Source of the DNA: Pisolithus tinctorius
Lineage: Eukaryota > Basidiomycota > Agaricomycetes > Boletales > Pisolithaceae
Direction: 5' to 3'
DNA: 64,000 nt
NCBI GenBank assembly: GCA_024663395.1
Contig: JANFAH010000010.1
Location: 1,178,001 to 1,242,000, forward strand
Each line of letters begins with the position of its first letter. Positions within the stretch are counted from its first letter, which is position 1. Of the stretch, positions 60,075 to 64,000 are shown one piece after another. The translations under genes were made by a program, and so were the position numbers. A model generated the notes under the pieces. It saw nothing but the letters and a program-made list of their open reading frames with translations, was not told the DNA's origin and searched no databases.

Positions 60075-61250
60075 TCATTCAATAGGAGCTGAATTAATTG
60101 GCATAAACGCTGTGGAATGGCGGCGAATTCGTTGCAACGTTGAAGGTGAAACCTGATCCAGCGTGTTTGGTTCGGGTGGGTGGATGCTGGGGAGGTTTTC
60201 CGACGTTTGGTTGGTTCGCATGCGTCTGATTTCTGTAGGGGAGGTCGTCACCATCGGGGTACCGGAAGGCTGCGGTGACACAACGTTAGTTGCTTGTCTT
60301 AAGTAGCGGGGAAGGTTACGTACCTGTGTGGGACGGGCGGATTGGAGGCGCAGGATTTGTTTGCATGTCAAGAAGACGCGTAAGTGGGCGCGGGTGGCAT
60401 GGGTTCGAACAACGACCAGATCGAACTCGGCGTCGATCTCGACGAAGTCCCCGCGGGACAACAGGACCTCATGAATCGGCATGATGTTTCCATCTTGTTG
60501 CATTTCCAATATCTCGAGCGGCCCATTCCATTCCCAAGGGTACTCCGGTAGTCTTGGGACGTGGGCATTTTGAGCGCTCGCATCGTGTATCGGACTAAGG
60601 TGCCGCGCTTGAGATTCTTGCAAATCAAACAGACGCTTGGGGATACATTTCAGTATTGCAATACGATACCGGAACAAGTGAGGAGGCATGGAATACCTTG
60701 GTGAAGACTTTTCTTTGCATGTGAAGGTGGTGTCGGAATTGAACAGAAGGAAGCGGAACCTTCAGAACACGGCTGGCAAAAGTGGCTGCAAGATTCAAGC
60801 GATCAAGCTGATTGCGCCATGCAGCTGTGTTACCCATACTGCTGAGCGAGAGGCTTTGCACAGCGTAAGCTGCTCTCGTGCTGTCTCTGTCAGCGTGGTT
60901 AATGAGAGTGATGACGTGTGTGTGTGAAACACTCACCCATTCCAATTTCCGAACTCACCGACACAAAATTTATCGAGGAATCCGTAGATGCGGACAGACA
61001 CAGGGTACATCGCATCGTACGGTTCCGGGACAGGCAGTGTCTTGTAGACAAGTAGGTGCGAGCGCCTTCGGTCAGGAGCACACGGATGCCGGGCGACTGT
61101 CGCCCATTCGACCATGTGGCAAAGGGAGGTTGGGAAGCATTCCCATTGTTGAAGCCCGTGAACAGGTACGCGGTTCCGGACGATGGTTTGCAAGTCTCCC
61201 GTCCATAGGTCGGCGCCGAGAGGGTGATTAGCTGATGGTAAGAAAGACAT
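60075..61250 (-). CDS. Helitron H2 three-exon accessory protein, possible OB-fold-like C terminus
   Basis: Starts MSFLPSANHPLGADLWTGDL at 61250. Exon 1 ends at a GTGAGT donor after EFGNWNG. Exon 2 encodes STRAAYAVQSLSLSSMGNTA. Exon 3 holds EYPWEWNGPLEILEMQQDGN, SRGDFVEIDAEFDLVVVRTH and LRVFLTCKQILRLQ. The layout equals the H1 gene at 6888-8040. It is the first gene after the Rep-helicase. A single-strand-binding role is a guess from strand pattern and from RPA-like genes known in other Helitrons. Confidence 0.62.
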
Positions 61251-61514
61251 GGGGGGAGGGAAATTAGAGAAAGGGGTGTTGAAATCGAGTGCGCACCACT
61301 TTTTAAATCAACGGCCTCCGACTTGAATTTATCAAAGGAAATAGGGGAGACAAGATGAGTTCAGATGTGTAAAACCTAAAATGATGTCGATGTCGACGTC
61401 AGAGGGGAGTTGAGTCGCCGTCTCTTGTCAGTTAAAGTTGTGGCAGAATCATGTCTTACGAGGGGATCAATCTTGTTTCGGAAATTCGATTTTAATGAGT
61501 GCTAACGGATCATG

Positions 61515-64000
61515 TCATGTCACGTTGATGTCAACATGGTGCCCGTTGTAGGCTGCTGTTGTTGCGGCGTCGAGGTCTGCCAGTCGGGTCAACTCGTTGC
61601 GAAGGTCGTGCTGCAGACCCCGAAGGGTACGTTGAGATGGGAAAGGCCGTAGGATGGCGAGGCCAGAAAGAGAGCGAGCACGAGATAGCATGACATATGC
61701 GTGTTGCACACCCCTAGCACTTGCCAAATCAACAATGACTTTGTCGAGTGTGGTGCCTTGAGCCTTGTAGTCCGTAAATGCCCACCCAGGAACCACGGGA
61801 ACTTGACGACGCGTGATCCGAAACTTCCCCGCATGTTCTGAGAAGTAAGAGAATGTAGATGGTTGAGGGAAGACTGCGACGATATGTGCATCTTCCCCAG
61901 GCAACTCTAGTGTAGACGCGGGAACGGCAACATACACACACCTTACAATGCGCTTTCCATCCACTGTAGAACAAGCAATGTCGCGAACGGTACCCCGGGC
62001 GCCGTTGACAACCTTTCCTGCGACCGAGAGGTTCTCGGTGATGAGAACTGGCATTCCTGGAAACAAGGGGAGACGTCCAAGGTAATCTTTCGATTCCTTG
62101 GGTCGTACCGAGGCTAGTCGCTCATCCTCCTCACTGGTAAGGTGTTCGCCGTCGCAGAAGTGTTGCGTGTAGTAATATTCAAACGGCTGTCCGGTATCGC
62201 GAGCGAAGGACTTCGCTCTCTCCTCATTCCACTGATCGCGCAATCGACGTTCACCGAAGACAATCGGCGCCTCGGAGAAGTGCAAGAAATCATCGACGCT
62301 GTTCTTATGTAATTCACTAAGTAACCTCTGCTGCAAACGGTGCCAATCGGATGGTGGCGAACCAACAGACGTTGTTGCTGATCCCAGTCTTATCCGACCA
62401 AGCATTTCAATGAAGGTCGGATCCGCTTTTGCACGCTCATTTTGAACGAGTTGAACGACGTGAGTTAACGATCTCCATAAGAAGGCCCCGAATAAACGTC
62501 TTTGCGCTTTCACGGTTTCGAACGTACACCTGGACAAGTTATTCACAACAGCATGAGAGTACAACGCGGTACCGTTTACAGGGCGAAGTTGCGCCATATC
62601 TCCCGCGAAAATAACGTTGATTCCCCCGAACGGCTTATCCCTTCTTTCTGGTTCACCAGCCTTGGCGAGACTTATCTGTTTCGCTATGTCGGCAAGCAGC
62701 TCCGCGGAAACCATCGACACTTCATCTAAAACCAGATAAGTGACGTCGCGCCAAATCTCCTGCAATTCATCCATATCTACAGTTTGCTCGTTAGCATCCC
62801 CTCGCCCTCGTCTCTTGTCTTTACCCATGGACCGTGAATTCATAAGAGTGAGTGCATGAATCGTGAAACCATCGATGAGGCACGCAGCACTCCCCGTTGG
62901 AGCGCTTAACAAAATCTCTCGCGAGCGGCCTTTTTGTGCAAATGCATCCACGATCGCTCTTATAAGGTGGCTCTTTCCAGATCCTCCAATACCAGTAATA
63001 AACATCAACATTTGATCCGGATCGTTGCGCAACATATGCTCGATTACTATCGTAAACGCGCGTCTCTGTTCCGTGTTAGTCTCCAAAGACCACTTTGAAA
63101 TCATTTCCGCCAGAAAAGCATCCCCAGAAACATCGTTAGCATCGACCTGCGCAGGACATCGTTCGTTCACTATAGTGCCAACGGAAAGCGAGGCTGCACT
63201 GCGATCGCCAGAGGTCCGTGGCCGTTTTCGATTCAACGATGTCGAGTTCAGCTCAGTGTGCTCCTCAAAGGGTTCTTTTTCCGGACGTTTACGTTTTCGC
63301 TGCGAAGACATGTACGTGCTGTGGACATTAATCAGATCTTCCATCTCAGTATTGACTTCGACAATGCGCCCTTCGAATGTACAGGGACGATTGTCGCCAC
63401 TATCGTCGCGATGAAGTGCCCGAGACATCGCCACGATATCCTGTTCATCCTCCGGTAGTGTAACCACCTCATGTTCATCCAAATCTTCTGAATCAGAGGG
63501 TTGCAGGTCGTTCAGTCTTGCGTGATCCAACTCCACATCGAGAATCAGAGCTTCCTTCAAAAGCTCCACATCCAATTCACTTGACCTATTCATATAGAAG
63601 TCTGACGACGGCTTCGCAGCCTTACTCTTATAGTCATCTCGCACAACATCTCTTGCATCTTTGCACTCCAATTCGATGAGGAAGTTCAAAATCATTCGAG
63701 AGGCAGATTCCCCAAACTGGTAAGCATCGAATGCCTCTGTCCAACAGGAATAACCACCCAGCAGTTCAGACGGTTTGCGCCATGCATGGAAGAGAAGTAA
63801 CATAGCGCGGCAAAAGAACTCCATGCGGAAGTCTGACTTTCGCGGCAAAGGAATAGAATCACCTAAAAGAACGGGAACTACGAAGACGTTCCGCATACAG
63901 AGCTCGTGAGTAGTGAACTGGGGATGACTGCTGTCTGCGAATGGCGCCCGAAATCTGCGAGAATACGCTGGCTGTTCAGAACCGCAGAATGTCGATGTGT
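61515..64000 (-). CDS. Helitron Rep-PIF1 helicase (H2), N-terminal part off window
   Basis: The open frame reaches the right edge, so the Rep (HUH) half lies beyond it. Visible are a linker, then the PIF1 helicase: FITGIGGSGKSHLIRAIV (Walker A, near 62980), LVLDEVSMVSAELL (Walker B, near 62720), GINVIFAGDMAQLRPVNGTA, VLITENLSVAGKVVNGARGT, GWAFTDYKAQGTTLDKVIVD and YVMLSRARSLSGLAIL. The stop is at 61515-61517, about 44 residues beyond the H1 stop. It is uninterrupted at the two positions visible here where H1 has TGA (10469 and 8483 in H1). It would act in rolling-circle transposition of H2. Confidence 0.93.
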   Translation of the reverse strand, partial: TSTFCGSEQPAYSRRFRAPFADSSHPQFTTHELCMRNVFVVPVLLGDSIPLPRKSDFRMEFFCRAMLLLFHAWRKPSELLGGYSCWTEAFDAYQFGESASRMILNFLIELECKDARDVVRDDYKSKAAKPSSDFYMNRSSELDVELLKEALILDVELDHARLNDLQPSDSEDLDEHEVVTLPEDEQDIVAMSRALHRDDSGDNRPCTFEGRIVEVNTEMEDLINVHSTYMSSQRKRKRPEKEPFEEHTELNSTSLNRKRPRTSGDRSAASLSVGTIVNERCPAQVDANDVSGDAFLAEMISKWSLETNTEQRRAFTIVIEHMLRNDPDQMLMFITGIGGSGKSHLIRAIVDAFAQKGRSREILLSAPTGSAACLIDGFTIHALTLMNSRSMGKDKRRGRGDANEQTVDMDELQEIWRDVTYLVLDEVSMVSAELLADIAKQISLAKAGEPERRDKPFGGINVIFAGDMAQLRPVNGTALYSHAVVNNLSRCTFETVKAQRRLFGAFLWRSLTHVVQLVQNERAKADPTFIEMLGRIRLGSATTSVGSPPSDWHRLQQRLLSELHKNSVDDFLHFSEAPIVFGERRLRDQWNEERAKSFARDTGQPFEYYYTQHFCDGEHLTSEEDERLASVRPKESKDYLGRLPLFPGMPVLITENLSVAGKVVNGARGTVRDIACSTVDGKRIVRCVYVAVPASTLELPGEDAHIVAVFPQPSTFSYFSEHAGKFRITRRQVPVVPGWAFTDYKAQGTTLDKVIVDLASARGVQHAYVMLSRARSLSGLAILRPFPSQRTLRGLQHDLRNELTRLADLDAATTAAYNGHHVDINVT

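Larger units (their letters stand above)
56014..64000 (-). mobile_element. Helitron H2, 5' end off window
   Basis: Same gene order and strand as H1: F-box/nucleotidyltransferase-like, small protein, Ser/Thr/Pro-rich multi-exon protein, three-exon protein, Rep-PIF1. The 3' end is placed at ACCAATAGCCCTCTGGGCGC (56014). All visible genes are open, so H2 may be a potentially active element. Confidence 0.8.

Overview
This window looks like nuclear DNA of a filamentous basidiomycete (Agaricomycotina). The support is short GT-AG introns of about 45-60 bp, the host genes present (ORC5, an inositol polyphosphate kinase, an OPT transporter, an APH-fold kinase and a CIR_N protein), and Agaricomycete-type mobile DNA (a Plavaka transposase and Helitrons with a HUH Rep-PIF1 protein). 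I cannot name the genus. No rRNA, tRNA or CRISPR array was found.

Layout. 1-1365: 3' part of a P-loop GTPase gene (minus strand) with repeats at its N-terminal end. 2006-2925: a nested inverted repeat and a 632-bp TIR element. 3017 to about 14.2 kb: Helitron H1, all genes on the minus strand, its Rep-helicase decayed. 14.2-17.15 kb: intergenic DNA and an intact IPK-family kinase. 17155-41911: left arm of a large inverted duplication holding a PH-like gene, an OPT gene and ORC5. This arm carries two large insertions: an 8.96-kb composite foldback element (22146-31102) inside OPT, and a 7.36-kb Plavaka element (32556-39912) between OPT and ORC5. 41912-47748: the centre, with a CIR_N gene, an APH-type kinase gene and a 2.5-kb deletion derivative of the foldback element (45081-47596). 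47749-55893: right arm, without the large insertions. 56014 to the right edge: Helitron H2, whose Rep-helicase is open as far as visible.

The two arms are decayed in a complementary way. The left arm keeps an intact ORC5 and an open PH-like gene but has a broken OPT. The right arm keeps an intact OPT but has a 5'-truncated ORC5 with a 130-bp deletion and a PH-like gene with nonsense codons. The right arm acts as the empty site for each left-arm insertion, so exact termini and target duplications can be read: 8 bp for the foldback element, 7 bp for Plavaka, and TA for a 159-bp MITE.

The two Helitrons carry the same same-strand accessory cassette: an F-box/nucleotidyltransferase-like protein, a small protein, and two multi-exon proteins of unknown function. 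The H1 Rep-helicase frame is interrupted by seven in-frame stops, all TGA, with no frameshift. Many H2 arginines are Cys, Trp, His or Gln in H1. Together this is a strong signature of CpG transition decay. An assembly join of two dikaryon haplotypes at the palindromic foldback element is a live alternative to a true inverted duplication and should be tested first.
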